DNA of 64,000 bases, taken from positions 23,986,777 through 24,050,776 of the forward strand of contig NC_060063.1 in assembly GCF_020283565.1 (NCBI RefSeq). Direction: 5' to 3'. Positions 1-9,860 of the stretch are shown piece by piece. How positions within the stretch are numbered: position 1 is the first letter of the stretch; each line of letters opens with the position of its first letter. Under the pieces are notes generated by a model. That model did no database searches, was not told the DNA's origin, and saw nothing but the letters and a program-made list of their open reading frames with translations. This DNA is from Trifolium pratense (lineage: Eukaryota; Streptophyta; Magnoliopsida; Fabales; Fabaceae). The translations under genes were made by a program, and so were the position numbers.

Positions 1-2
1 CA

Positions 3-1160
3 GAAGTAACTGATGAGGTATTTTCTGACTGTTCTAAATCTCAACTTGTAACTGCACTTAACAAGGTCATTGAGAAACATCTCAGAGTGTTAAGTAAACA
101 AAAAGTTTTACAAGATAACCTTAACACTCTGACTGAACAAGCAGAACATTTTCAAGGTCTATATCAAGAAACTCTGAATAGAGTAAATGATCTTGAAAAG
201 GGTTGTGCTGTGTGTCACAAACCTACTGATGAGCAAGAAATGGCTCTTCAACAGTTTGTGCATCTCAACCTTGGTAAGAGCAAAGCTGCTAATCTTGTTT
301 ATAATGTCATGAGACATAGAGGAGAGGGAGTTGGCTATGAATATGGTAGAACATATTCAAAGCTAAAGACCTATCCCAAAAAGGTTGGAAAATCTTGGGT
401 TTACTATGTTGTACCTCAGAGTGAAGAAGGAAAGAAATTTGGTACTCTGGAAGATGAGGATAATAATCTGAGAGATTTGGGAAATGACAACTCAGAGGAA
501 CCAAGTTCCTCAGGATCTGGGAAGAAAAGCTCAGAAGATAAAAGCTATTCAGAACTTGACAGTATTAGTTCAGATGTTCTGAAAGTTTCAAAATCTGAGG
601 CTTCAACTTCTAGAACCAGAGGAATTCTAGTTCATGAGAAAAGTCAACCTAAAGGCTCAGAAGTTTTTAAAAGAAAGTCAAACCTCAAACCTCAGAGGCA
701 ACATAGGACTAAGGTTATTTATGATTCTAGAGTCAGTAAATATAACCAGTCAAATCAATGGACTGGTGATAAATACAAACTCTGGGAGCATAAACAATCC
801 AAGTCCTGGAATAATAACAGAACTCAAACTAAGAACCATTTTCAAAAGAGTTATTATTCCAAACCAAAATCTTTCTCTCACACTCAACAACACAGTAAGC
901 ATTTGTGGACTAACAAGCGTGGACCCAGAAGATGGGTACCAAAAGCTGAAATTATGTATCATTCAGATTTACCAACTAGGAAAGGATATGTCCTACCTAG
1001 AGTATGGAAACAAGTCCTATGCAAAGGAAGAAGGGCTTATTTCCTTGACCAATGGCTGACAAATTCTCAAGTTAACAATCAGAACTTGATAAATGAAGAG
1101 GAAGAATATTGGGATGACTTTATCATTAACTGTGATAAAGAGTTCCACCGTAGTGATTAA
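3..1160 (+). CDS. gag: Gag polyprotein, C-terminal part (Sirevirus E1)
   Basis: The frame is open from base 3, so the true start is left of the window; no ATG should be sought here. It matches the C-terminal half of the 800-residue Gag of E2. What remains is the long Sirevirus-type tail after the zinc knuckle: a helical stretch near the start, a CxxC pair (CAVCHKP), a Ser/Glu-rich acidic region, then a basic Lys/Asn/Gln-rich region and an acidic end. Gag forms the virus-like particle in the cytoplasm. It stops at TAA (1158-1160); pol follows in the -1 frame with only a few bases of overlap, as in E2. Confidence 0.85.
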   Translation, partial: EVTDEVFSDCSKSQLVTALNKVIEKHLRVLSKQKVLQDNLNTLTEQAEHFQGLYQETLNRVNDLEKGCAVCHKPTDEQEMALQQFVHLNLGKSKAANLVYNVMRHRGEGVGYEYGRTYSKLKTYPKKVGKSWVYYVVPQSEEGKKFGTLEDEDNNLRDLGNDNSEEPSSSGSGKKSSEDKSYSELDSISSDVLKVSKSEASTSRTRGILVHEKSQPKGSEVFKRKSNLKPQRQHRTKVIYDSRVSKYNQSNQWTGDKYKLWEHKQSKSWNNNRTQTKNHFQKSYYSKPKSFSHTQQHSKHLWTNKRGPRRWVPKAEIMYHSDLPTRKGYVLPRVWKQVLCKGRRAYFLDQWLTNSQVNNQNLINEEEEYWDDFIINCDKEFHRSD

Positions 1161-1162
1161 AG

Positions 1163-4100
1163 TTGTTTCTCATACAGCCTATCACTCAAAGAAGTATCAT
1201 GAATCATTCATGGTATCTGGATAGTGGGTGTTCAAGGCACATGACTGGTGACAAACAACTGTTTTCCAAGCTAACCATGAAGGAAGGAGGTTCTGTTGGC
1301 TTTGGAGGTAATCAGAAAGGAAAGATAATAGGTACAGGTACAGTAGGTAATTCTTCCCTATCTATTAATGATGTTTGGTTAGTTGATGGACTTAAACATA
1401 ATCTATTGAGCATAAGTCAATTTTGCGACAATGGTTATGTAGTTGTCTTTAATAAGGAATCATGTACTGTATCTAAACAATCTGATAACTCCATTATATT
1501 CAAAGGTCTGAGAAAGAACAATGTTTATAAAGTTAATCTTTCTGATTTGAATGAACAAAAAGTGATGTGTCTTTTAACCTTGAGTGAAGAAAAATGGATC
1601 TGGCATAAGAGGTTAGGCCATGCTAACTGGAGGTTAATCTCTAAGCTTAGCAAGCTTGACCTTGTCAGAGGTTTACCTAAAATCAAGTATCACTCAAACA
1701 CACTTTGTGGTTCATGTCAAAAAGGAAAAATTACAAAATCTTCTTTTAAACCTAAGAACATTGTCTCTACCTCAAGACCATTGGAACTTCTTCACATTGA
1801 TCTTTTTGGACCAGTTAACACTGCTTCAATCAATGGAAAGAAGTATGGATTAGTAATTGTTGATGATTACAGTAGATGGACTTGGGTAAAATTCCTTAGA
1901 ACAAAGGATGAAGCTTATGATGAGTTTAGCATCTTCTGCAAACAAATTCAAAATGAAAAAGGCTACACTATTTTAAAAGTTAGAAGTGATCATGGTGGAG
2001 AATTTGAAAATGAACCTTTTGAAAACTTTTGTGAAAAATATGGCATTCTGCATGAATTCTCTTCTCCTAGAACTCCTCAACAAAATGGGGTTGTGGAAAG
2101 GAAGAATAGAACTCTGCAAGAAATGGCCAGAACCATGATGCATGAAACTAATGTAGCAAAGTTTTTATGGGCAGAAGCTGTAAACACAGCATGTTATGTT
2201 CAAAATAGAATCTATATCAGATCTAAGTTGAACAAAACTGCTTATGAATTGTTCAAAGGAAGAAAACCTGATATTTCTTATTTTCATCAGTTTGGATGTA
2301 CATGTTACATCTTAAACAACAAAGTCCATCTAAAGAAATTTGATGCTAGAGGTTATAAGGGTATCTTTATAGGATACTCTGAACGCTCAAAAGCATACAG
2401 ACTGTATATTTCTGAAACACACACTGTGGAAGAAAGTATGCATGTCAAATTTGATGACAAAAAGCCTGACCAAGTGTCAGAGCTTGTGGAAGGTTTGTCT
2501 AGATTTCAGGTATCAGAGGATCAATATTCAGATATTCCAAACTACTCAAAACATCCATTCTCTGAAGAACCCCTGAATACAATAGTTCCTACAGACTCTG
2601 AACAACCAAGAACTGAAGCATCTGCTGAACCTGAAGATGATGAGTCTGAAGATGATGAGCCCCCAAGAAATACTTTCAAATACAAGTCATCACATCCAGA
2701 GGAACTGATATTAGGCAACAAGGATAGTCCAAGGAAGACAAGATCTCAACTGAGAAATGAGGAATCTTTAGTTGGTCTTATCTCAATGATGGAACCTTCA
2801 AAGATTGATGAAGCTCTGAAAGATGATGCTTGGATTGTAGCAATGCAAGAAGAGCTGAATCAATTTCAAAGGAATGATGTGTGGACTCTAGTGCCTAAGC
2901 CTTCACACAAGAACATTATTGGAACAAAATGGGTATTCAGAAACAAGCTGAATGAACAAGGTGAAGTGGTAAGAAACAAGGCTAGATTGGTTGCTCAAGG
3001 TTATAGTCAACAAGAGGGGATTGACTATACTGAAACCTTTGCACCAGTTGCTAGACTTGAAGCAATCAGGTTACTTCTATCTTATGCTGTTAATCATGGA
3101 ATAACCTTATATCAGATGGATGTTAAAAGTGCCTTCTTAAATGGTTTCATTTCTGAAGAAGTGTATGTTAAGCAACCTCCTGGTTTTGAAGATATCTCAA
3201 ACCCAGAACATGTTTTTAAACTGAAGAAATCATTGTATGGTCTGAAACAAGCTCCCAGAGCTTGGTATGATAGACTCAGTAACTTCCTTCTTGAAAAGGG
3301 TTTTGAAAAAGGAAAGGTTGACTGCACACTCTTTAGAAAAACAACCAAAGAAGACATTTTAATTATTCAAATTTATGTTGATGATATTATCTTTGGTTCA
3401 ACTAATGCTGCTTTGTGCAAGAATTTTTCTAAGATAATGCAGGATGAATTTGAAATGAGCATGATGGGAGAGTTGAAGTTCTTTCTTGGAATTCAAATCA
3501 ATCAGAAGAAGGAAGGAACTTATGTTCATCAATCAAAATACACTAAAGAACTTCTGAAGAAATTCAATCTAGATGACTGCAAGATTATGAATACTCCTAT
3601 GCATCCAACTACCAACATGGGCAAGTCAGATGATGAAGGAAAGGTAGATCAAAAGGTCTACAGAGGTATGATTGGTTCCTTACTCTATCTGACAGCCTCT
3701 AGACCAGATATTCTATTCAGTGTTTGCTTATGTGCAAGATTCCAGTCAGATCCCAGAGAATCTCATCTTACTGCTGTAAAGAGAATCTTTAGGTATCTGA
3801 AAGGAACAACTAATCTTGGACTTCTCTATAAGAAATCCAATGATTATGTGCTAAATGGATTCTGTGATGCTGACTATGCTGGAGATAAAATTGAAAGAAA
3901 ATCCACAAGTGGCAATTGTCAATTTGTTGGTGAAAACCTTATCTCCTGGGCTAGTAAAAGACAAACTACTATAGCTTTGTCTACAGCAGAAGCAGAATAC
4001 ATTTCAGCAGCTAAGTGTTGCACACAACTACTCTGGCTAAAATATCAGTTAGAAGATTATCAGGTAAGCAGTAACAATATTCCTTTATATTGTGATAATA

Positions 4101-4321
4101 CTGCAGCCATTCATTTATCTAAAAATCCTATTCTACACTCTAGAGCCAAACATATTGAAATTAAACACCATTTTATCAGAGATTATGTTCAGAGAGGCAT
4201 TATAGATATTAAGTTTGTTGATACTGAAAATCAATGGGCTGATATATTTACTAAAGCTTTATCTGTTGAAAGATTTGATTTTATAAAGAAACATCTGAAC
4301 ATGTTTTCAATCTCTGAATGA
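1163..4321 (+). CDS. pol: Pol polyprotein: protease, integrase, reverse transcriptase, RNase H (E1)
   Basis: Ty1/copia order. Protease active site D-S-G in [13 protein letters not shown] (D20). HHCC zinc domain from about residue 147 (WHKRLGH ... CGSCQKG). Integrase with D in HIDLFGP (about 212), D in RSDHGGEF (about 276) and E in NGVVERKNR (about 310). Reverse transcriptase from WVFRNK (about 590), with YVDD near 737. RNase H from GFCDADYAG (about 900) with STAEAEY and YCDNTAA. The first Met is residue 13; the frame opens at 1157, and expression probably depends on a shift from gag. It is intact, 1052 residues. E2 has the same ORF with one nonsense change. Confidence 0.95.
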   Translation: MFLIQPITQRSIMNHSWYLDSGCSRHMTGDKQLFSKLTMKEGGSVGFGGNQKGKIIGTGTVGNSSLSINDVWLVDGLKHNLLSISQFCDNGYVVVFNKESCTVSKQSDNSIIFKGLRKNNVYKVNLSDLNEQKVMCLLTLSEEKWIWHKRLGHANWRLISKLSKLDLVRGLPKIKYHSNTLCGSCQKGKITKSSFKPKNIVSTSRPLELLHIDLFGPVNTASINGKKYGLVIVDDYSRWTWVKFLRTKDEAYDEFSIFCKQIQNEKGYTILKVRSDHGGEFENEPFENFCEKYGILHEFSSPRTPQQNGVVERKNRTLQEMARTMMHETNVAKFLWAEAVNTACYVQNRIYIRSKLNKTAYELFKGRKPDISYFHQFGCTCYILNNKVHLKKFDARGYKGIFIGYSERSKAYRLYISETHTVEESMHVKFDDKKPDQVSELVEGLSRFQVSEDQYSDIPNYSKHPFSEEPLNTIVPTDSEQPRTEASAEPEDDESEDDEPPRNTFKYKSSHPEELILGNKDSPRKTRSQLRNEESLVGLISMMEPSKIDEALKDDAWIVAMQEELNQFQRNDVWTLVPKPSHKNIIGTKWVFRNKLNEQGEVVRNKARLVAQGYSQQEGIDYTETFAPVARLEAIRLLLSYAVNHGITLYQMDVKSAFLNGFISEEVYVKQPPGFEDISNPEHVFKLKKSLYGLKQAPRAWYDRLSNFLLEKGFEKGKVDCTLFRKTTKEDILIIQIYVDDIIFGSTNAALCKNFSKIMQDEFEMSMMGELKFFLGIQINQKKEGTYVHQSKYTKELLKKFNLDDCKIMNTPMHPTTNMGKSDDEGKVDQKVYRGMIGSLLYLTASRPDILFSVCLCARFQSDPRESHLTAVKRIFRYLKGTTNLGLLYKKSNDYVLNGFCDADYAGDKIERKSTSGNCQFVGENLISWASKRQTTIALSTAEAEYISAAKCCTQLLWLKYQLEDYQVSSNNIPLYCDNTAAIHLSKNPILHSRAKHIEIKHHFIRDYVQRGIIDIKFVDTENQWADIFTKALSVERFDFIKKHLNMFSISE

Positions 4322-4772
4322 AAAATTGTTTTTGGCAATTAAAGTGTAAGAGGTTATGTATATCAGAACTTATGATTCAGAACATCTGAAACACAAGCTC
4401 TGAAGTACTTAACTCTGATAGAGAATTTTAAATAACTCAGAGGCTCTGAACTATTTAAGTGGGAAACGTTTAGTATTCACTGCTGAACAGTTGTCCATTA
4501 AAATAGCAGTTACCGAGTAAATTTCTGCACGTGGTCTACGTGTGTCAGGTAGTGGGTGGTTAATGATGATTTTTGGTATTCAACTTTCTGTCAATTAGCG
4601 TAACTTCCCAAATTTGCTATTTTCGTGTTAACTGTACTCATTTAAATAAACTTACACAATACACTTGCACACTATTCACTTTCACAACCTACACTTTCAT
4701 ATTCTCTCTAAACCTCCAACACAATTTCTTTCTCTCTCGCTAGTTTTCCAAACCTTACCCTAATCTCCAACA
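4322..4772 (+). promoter_or_regulatory. Pol to envelope-like spacer with promoter-like signals (E1)
   Basis: This 451-bp non-coding spacer is conserved in E2. It contains a G-box CACGTG at 4528-4533, an ACGTG core at 4538-4542, a TATA-like TTTAAATAAA at 4641-4650, then a C/T-rich, ATG-free leader up to the ATG at 4773. The spacing fits a plant RNA polymerase II promoter with a leader of about 100 nt. The G-box and TATA-like sequence recur in E2 at 40658-40663 and 40541-40550. Promoter function is inferred; a spliced envelope-like mRNA is the alternative. Confidence 0.5.
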
Positions 4773-7478
4773 ATGGCTGGTACTTCATCTTCTTCGTCAA
4801 AAAGGATTCCACCGTTTATTTTCAAGAACCTTCAGATTGTTGGGAACGAGATGGAATTCCCAGAATCTGAACTCACGTTTCTGTCAGAAAAGATAGTTGA
4901 TTTTGAAGGTTTGAAAGCTAATGGTTTCAACGTTAAGCCGTACTTTATCACTCAAGGTTGGGATAAGTACTTCGACATGCTTAACGGTCCTATCTACCCA
5001 GATTTGTTGAAGAAATTCTGGATGAAAGCAAAGGTGTTTGATAAGCATGAAGCTAAGAAGGAAGAGCTTGCTGCAATAGAAAGAGATCCTAGTCTGAAAG
5101 GTAAAACTAGGAAGGAAATGGGTTTGCTGGATTTTACAGGTGTACAGATTAGGTCAAATATCTGTGGGATGAACCTGGCACTCTCGCCCATTCATTTCAA
5201 TGCTCTTCTTGGTCTTCCTAACTCTGGGATAGAGTTAGATGTGTTTGAAAAGGATACAAGATTCAGAGATGATCTTCTGCATCTCATATGCACAGACTTC
5301 TCCTTAAAAGGGAAAGTGAAAGGTTTGACTGATGAATGTCGAGTTCTTTTCAAGATCATTATAGCAGCTATCAGTCCAAGGGTTGGTGGGACTGATACAA
5401 TCTCCTGGACGCATCGTCATCTGCTGTATTTCCTTCTGACAGGAAAGAAGGTAAATCTTGGAGATTACTTCTTTGAAAGGATTTGTGAAGCCATCTTTGC
5501 AAGTAAATCTCAGAGGAAAACTACTATAGTTTATCCTAGGTTGTTGTCAGACCTTCTGCACCAAGGTCATGTTGTTCAGAACCTAAAGAAATTTCACCCA
5601 GAGCTTGTGGAGAAGAAGTTCACTCCTGAAATTCTTCATGCTAGTTTCCTTACTAAGATGCGCCTTATTGCTTCTAAGCCTGTTGCACCTACACAAGAGA
5701 TATCTACTACACTTGAAGATCGTCTGTATGTAGAAGGCTACCCAGTTATTTCTGAAGCTGATGCTGAGCATGTAATTCAGGACTACTTGGAAGTGCTCAG
5801 AGAAGAAGGTTTTGTTGTTGACAGGAGTATGATTCCTCCTGCTCCTGCAAATCAGTATAATCCTTCTAGAAAGCAAAAGAGAAAGGCTGTAACTCAAGAG
5901 GATCTAAACAAGCCAGATCTTTTGACTCAGAAGAAGGTTAAGGTTGAGCAATCTATGGCTGAGCAAAGAACTAAGAGGAAGCATGAAGAAACTGCAAACA
6001 AGGCTGCTGAAGGAGCTTCCAAAAAGCCTATGGTTGTTGAAGTTGAAAGTTCATCTGAAGAATCTGACTCTGAAGATGAAACTGAGTCGGATGAAGAGAC
6101 ACTTGCTGAGAGACTTCGTAGAAGACCTGCTCCTATTTCCAAAGATAAAGGTAAGTCTTCTAAGTATGTTTTTAATGAAAATGAGATTGGAATAGGTTAC
6201 ACTAAACCTCTCAGAACCATTTTACCAACCCCTGATAATCCAACCTCTGATAACCCCCTATCTGAACTCGAAAAACATCTGAGCCCTGACCCTCTTAATA
6301 ATCACCCTCCTTCTCATGCAACTCAACACAAATCTAGCTCACCTCCTAAACCTACATCACCTCAACCTGAACCTCAACCTGACATTCCACCATCTGAACC
6401 TCAACCAGATATTCCTGTCACTAAACCAACCTCTCCCACAAAACAACCTTCTACACACAAATCTCCTGAACCAACCCCTGAACAAATTGCTCCTGAACCA
6501 ACACCTGAACATAAATCTCCTGCACCATCTCCTGACCATATTTACCCTGAATCAACTTCTGACATCTCATCACCTGAACCAACCCCTGAACCCCATCCTA
6601 ACCCAAGTGCTGAACATGCTTCTCCTGAGCGTATTCACACTTGTGCTCCCAAGCCTGCTACTGAAACATCTACTCTCTCTACCATTCCCAATCCTTCACC
6701 CTCATCATCCAACACTTTTAGTAATCTATCCACTCAATTTCATGAAGATTTGCTTAGATTATCTACAATAAAGGACAGGTTCTTAGTGTGTCCTTCTGAT
6801 GTGGACCTCGAAGTATCAAGCATTAAGGCAAGGATTTGCAATGCTTTGGATGTTGCTGCTGCAAAGGTTAAGGCTGTTATTGGTAAGCGGGATCTGGACG
6901 GTATAAGTTTCATGAGGAACAGTTTGGCTAGGGCTGAGTTGAAAAGATTAACGCCGTTCAATCATGAAGAGCATGAGCGTGCTAAGCTTGTTGCTATAGC
7001 TGCTGCTGTAAGGCGTATGTCTGAATTCAAAGATTGCTGGGTTGATTCTACACTTCTGCAACGTCTTGAGGATCAACGGATTGAGAATGAACGTCTGGAA
7101 GAAGCTGCTGCTAGAGTTACTGAGTTGGCTAATGAGCTACAGAATGAAGATGCCACAGAAGAGGATGTACTGGTTGTGCTTGCTTCTCAGAATCAAGAGG
7201 ATGTGCTGATGATAGATTATCCAGAGGAAGGAGAACCCTCTGATAAAGGCAAGGCACCTATGATTGAAGAACCAGAACCTGTGATTGAAGATCAAGCTCC
7301 TGCTATGGCGGATCAGTTGCAGATTTTTCAAGAAGCCCTGAGGGAACAGCAAGAAGGTCTAGAACGTCAAAGAGTTGCTCAAGAGACATTGGAAACCAAG
7401 GTGGATGGTTTAGTTTCCAATGTGGGATCTTTGAATGATAAATTCGACCAACTCTTAGCCTTTCTTAAGAAACCCTAG
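4773..7478 (+). CDS. Envelope-like ORF of Sirevirus E1 (putative plant transposon protein domain)
   Basis: 901 residues in the place of the SIRE1 envelope-like gene, downstream of pol. Residues 1-330 form a globular region with the motif PRVGGTDTISWTHRHLLYFL and KKVNLGDYFFERI, as in the putative plant transposon protein domain. Then come a basic segment, an acidic Ser/Glu stretch (about 415-445), a Pro-rich low-complexity region with PEPTPE-type repeats (about 500-630), and a C-terminal helical and coiled-coil region (about 650-900) with EALREQQEGLERQR near the end. I see no signal peptide and no clear transmembrane anchor, so a role in cell entry is not supported; function is unknown. The ATG has a good context (caacaATGGC). 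Confidence 0.85.
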   Translation: MAGTSSSSSKRIPPFIFKNLQIVGNEMEFPESELTFLSEKIVDFEGLKANGFNVKPYFITQGWDKYFDMLNGPIYPDLLKKFWMKAKVFDKHEAKKEELAAIERDPSLKGKTRKEMGLLDFTGVQIRSNICGMNLALSPIHFNALLGLPNSGIELDVFEKDTRFRDDLLHLICTDFSLKGKVKGLTDECRVLFKIIIAAISPRVGGTDTISWTHRHLLYFLLTGKKVNLGDYFFERICEAIFASKSQRKTTIVYPRLLSDLLHQGHVVQNLKKFHPELVEKKFTPEILHASFLTKMRLIASKPVAPTQEISTTLEDRLYVEGYPVISEADAEHVIQDYLEVLREEGFVVDRSMIPPAPANQYNPSRKQKRKAVTQEDLNKPDLLTQKKVKVEQSMAEQRTKRKHEETANKAAEGASKKPMVVEVESSSEESDSEDETESDEETLAERLRRRPAPISKDKGKSSKYVFNENEIGIGYTKPLRTILPTPDNPTSDNPLSELEKHLSPDPLNNHPPSHATQHKSSSPPKPTSPQPEPQPDIPPSEPQPDIPVTKPTSPTKQPSTHKSPEPTPEQIAPEPTPEHKSPAPSPDHIYPESTSDISSPEPTPEPHPNPSAEHASPERIHTCAPKPATETSTLSTIPNPSPSSSNTFSNLSTQFHEDLLRLSTIKDRFLVCPSDVDLEVSSIKARICNALDVAAAKVKAVIGKRDLDGISFMRNSLARAELKRLTPFNHEEHERAKLVAIAAAVRRMSEFKDCWVDSTLLQRLEDQRIENERLEEAAARVTELANELQNEDATEEDVLVVLASQNQEDVLMIDYPEEGEPSDKGKAPMIEEPEPVIEDQAPAMADQLQIFQEALREQQEGLERQRVAQETLETKVDGLVSNVGSLNDKFDQLLAFLKKP

Positions 7479-7730
7479 GATTCTCTGCACATGTTTTATG
7501 CTTTCTTTCTTTATTCTCTGCTTATCCTCTGAACAATTTTCTTTTTAAGCTATGTTTGTTTTATTAATTATGTGGTTTGTTTTATATTCTGTTTGTTTTG
7601 CTTGTGATTATTTTCTTTGTTAAATTAGAACATAAGAACACAAGATGCTTTCTAACACAAAATTTTTTTATTAATGATCTGATAATGTTGAGTACATTGG
7701 TAAAAAGAAAAAGAAAAAGACAACCTAATC
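7479..7730. other. Convergent 3' region between envelope-like ORF and antisense ORF
   Basis: Untranslated sequence in which the sense envelope-like unit and the antisense small ORF converge. On the minus strand AATAAA lies at 7672-7667, 59 nt after the stop of the antisense ORF; E2 keeps the same signal at 37618-37623. No AATAAA is seen on the plus strand directly after the envelope-like stop. Confidence 0.5.
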
Positions 7731-8096
7731 CTAATCAGATGGATAAAACTCAGAAGAAATCTCTGATTTCTCCTCAGCATCCTCTGATGAAATTTCAATG
7801 GGATCTGGGTTTTGCTCTTGTTCTTCTTCTTCTTGTTCCTCTTCTGGAACATAGCTAGCCAAGAACTCAACATAGTCAGCATCATCTTCATTCTCTTCAG
7901 CTTCAGAGTCTGATGAGATGATTATTATCTCAGCATCTTGTGGTTTCTTGTTGTCTTTTTTATCCTTCTCATCATCTTCGCGTTTCTCTTCGTTCTTCTT
8001 TCTCTTAAACTCTGCGATGCGTAAACTAAATCTTTTCATTATTCCAACTTTCTCTTGCTTCACTTGTTTATTCTTGTTTTTACGTGAAGAAGGCAT
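7731..8096 (-). CDS. Antisense small ORF in E1, acidic protein with a SUMO-interaction-like motif
   Basis: 121 codons from the ATG at 8096. The start shared with E2 is the ATG at 8039, giving 102 residues against 101 in E2. The protein has a basic, Lys/Arg/Glu-rich N-terminus (MKRFSLRIAEFKRKK), then EIIIISSDSEAEENEDD, then an acidic C-terminus ending YPSD. A hydrophobic run followed by Ser and acidic residues is the pattern of SUMO-interaction motifs. It lies opposite to gag, pol and the envelope-like ORF. A TATA box (TTTATAAAAA, 8120-8111) precedes it and AATAAA (7672-7667) follows it. Family unknown. Additional antisense ORFs are known in some other plant LTR elements, but I cannot link this one to them. 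Confidence 0.6.
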   Translation of the reverse strand: MPSSRKNKNKQVKQEKVGIMKRFSLRIAEFKRKKNEEKREDDEKDKKDNKKPQDAEIIIISSDSEAEENEDDADYVEFLASYVPEEEQEEEEQEQNPDPIEISSEDAEEKSEISSEFYPSD

Positions 8097-8110
8097 GTTA
8101 ACTCGTTCAC

Positions 8111-8120
8111 TTTTTATAAA
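8111..8120 (-). promoter_or_regulatory. TATA box for the antisense ORF of E1
   Basis: TTTATAAAAA on the minus strand, 15 nt before the ATG at 8096 and 72 nt before the ATG at 8039. Transcription starting about 30 nt downstream would miss the first ATG and use the second, which is also the first ATG of the E2 ORF. E2 has TTTATAAAA at 37192-37200, 60 nt before its ATG. Confidence 0.5.
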
Positions 8121-8228
8121 CCCTTGAGCGCGTTGGTTTTCGTTTTTGAAATTAATTCACCTTTGTAACAACCACTCTTCTTTCTTTGACTGTCTTGGTT
8201 ATATAACTTTGTTTTACTTTTTGATAAT

Positions 8229-8677
8229 GACAAAAGGGGGAGTAGTTACGCATTAATTGATATGCTCCAAAACTGAAACCACGCCTTTTATCTCGCTTTT
8301 ATCTGTTAAGTTAAAAGTTGTTACTTTTAAGTTGTTTTACGTATTTCAAGGTGGAGACTAAGTTAGTTGAAACTGAAATAAATTTCATAAGTAAGGATAA
8401 GTTAAGAGTGCAATTTTAACTTAGCCTTATGAGACTTAGGGGGAGAGCTTGCAAACCTCTCACTCTGAAGAAAGATATGAAATTTGTTTTATTTCAAAAC
8501 ATCTTAATCTTATACTAAATTAAAATATCATGGATAAAACATAAAGTTCAGACTTTATGGAGTATCAATCTTAGGGGGAGCTTGCAAACCTCATAAACCT
8601 AAGAGAAACATGATAAGTTAATTTAACAACAATTGTCAATTAATACTTATGTTTGTCATCATCAAAAAGGGGGAGAT
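8229..8677 (+). other. Repeated polypurine tracts before the 3' LTR of E1
   Basis: Four runs built on AGGGGGAG lie in this non-coding stretch: 8232-8242, 8438-8444, 8573-8580 and 8664-8676. The last abuts the LTR and should be the functional plus-strand primer. Two of the upstream runs are followed by the phrase GCTTGCAAACCTC. Multiple polypurine tracts near the 3' LTR are a known Sirevirus hallmark. Confidence 0.8.
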
Positions 8678-9860
8678 TGTTGGAACAAAATTGATTTAAA
8701 AATGTTTGCCCCTAAATCTATAAAGGTTTTGATGATAACAAAGTATTAATAAACAATTGGAAGGACTAAAAATTTATTTTAAGTGCGCAGATATAAGCAT
8801 CATATAAGTCCTGAGTGAAGTTCAGAGGATGTGAACTCAGAAGTTCACAAGCGCTCAGAAGATGTTGGACTTCAGAGGTTACAACGTTCAGAGGATGAAG
8901 ACTTCAGAACTTCTTGTCTGTCTACAAGCTTCATCAAACTCTGAAGATCTCTTTGAAAGCTGTGAAGATTCCCTTTGCTAGTCAACTCTTCTACCAATGA
9001 AGAAAAGGACCTTTCAAGCCTGATCAGTTCAGCTACCTCTGTTTTGTCTGTCCTATCTTGAGAACGTGGGTCTTCAGTTTTGTTAGCTGAATAAGGAAAG
9101 TCCACTCTGCAGTAGTCAAAGTACCTGAAACTCTTTCTTAGTTTTGGATACAACCAAACTGCATCAAGACAGACTGCTTGAGGACAAAAGATTATCAACT
9201 CCAACGGTTCTTTTTGCAACGACTCTTTTCTAGTAGTATATATACTAGAAGATTCAGCTACAACAATAACAACAATTATCAAGATTTGAACGTGCGCTAA
9301 ACAAACTCTGAACTCTGTGATATACAAGCTCTGAACCTTTGTTAAGTGTTTTTGCACTTTAGTCAAATACTCTGTACTATTTGTATTTGCTCTCTTTAGG
9401 TTCATCTAAGAGCATTTGTATATTTTCATATACTTTATTATTCTTGAGAAACTTAAGCTTGTGTGCTTAAGTGTGAAAACTTAAGCTTGTGTGCTTAAGT
9501 GTGAAAACTTAAGCTTGTGTGCTTAAGTGTGAAAACTTAAGCTTGTGTGCTTAAGTGTGAAGTCTTAAGCTTGTGTGCTTGAGCATTGTTTGAGAAGTCT
9601 CTTGCTTGTGTGCTTGAGCAGGTGTAATCTTGTGTGATTATAGTGAACTCCCTTGGAAGTGCAAGGGGACTGGACTACTCTCGTTTTGTGAGAGGAACCA
9701 GTATAAATTGCTTGTGTGATCTCTCTCTCTCTCTCTCTTTAACTTGTTATTTATTGTGTTACTTTTCCGCTGCTAACGTAGTTGAGTTAAGAACTTGAAA
9801 AAGTTTTAACTTAGCTAAAACACAATTCAACCCCCCCCTTCTTGTGTTTTCACACCTTCA
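8678..9860 (+). repeat. 3' LTR of Sirevirus E1
   Basis: 1183 bp, starting TGTTGGAACAAAATTG directly after the polypurine tract and ending CACACCTTCA, the same ends as the E2 LTRs. It is longer than the 1089-bp E2 LTRs mainly because a 28-bp unit is expanded at 9451-9562. A CT microsatellite lies at about 9720-9741. An antisense 177-codon open frame inside (8872-9405) is judged a by-product of the LTR sequence. Confidence 0.92.
9451..9562 (+). repeat. 28-bp tandem repeat, four copies, in the E1 LTR
   Basis: Unit starts at 9451, 9479, 9507 and 9535, with degenerate further copies up to about 9620. Each unit holds the inverted pair CTTAAGC...GCTTAAG around TTGTGT. The E2 LTRs hold only one or two degenerate units at the same place. 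Confidence 0.9.

Larger units (their letters stand above)
1..9860 (+). mobile_element. Sirevirus (Ty1/copia) element E1, 5' part outside window
   Basis: Order is gag 3' end, pol, spacer, envelope-like ORF, antisense small ORF, polypurine runs and 3' LTR. This is the Sirevirus layout known from soybean SIRE1. All ORFs present are open. It matches the minus-strand element at 35526-47591 (E2) closely in every part, so both are one family. The element ends at 9860 with CA, directly followed by an older LTR sequence, so E1 inserted into that LTR. The 5' LTR and most of gag lie left of the window. Confidence 0.93.

Noticed and set aside
6316..6771. 151-codon Leu/Asn/His-rich frame inside the envelope-like ORF
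   Set aside because: A frame shadow of the Pro-rich repeat region of the envelope-like ORF.
4773..7478. True viral envelope function of the envelope-like ORF
   Set aside because: No signal peptide, cleavage site or membrane anchor is visible; only the position and domain match other Sireviruses.
8872..9405. 177-codon antisense open frame in the E1 LTR, with partial counterparts at 36140-36403 and 47117-47380
   Set aside because: It lies in LTR sequence, its length is not kept between copies and no start or poly(A) signals fit. The similarity is explained by LTR homology.
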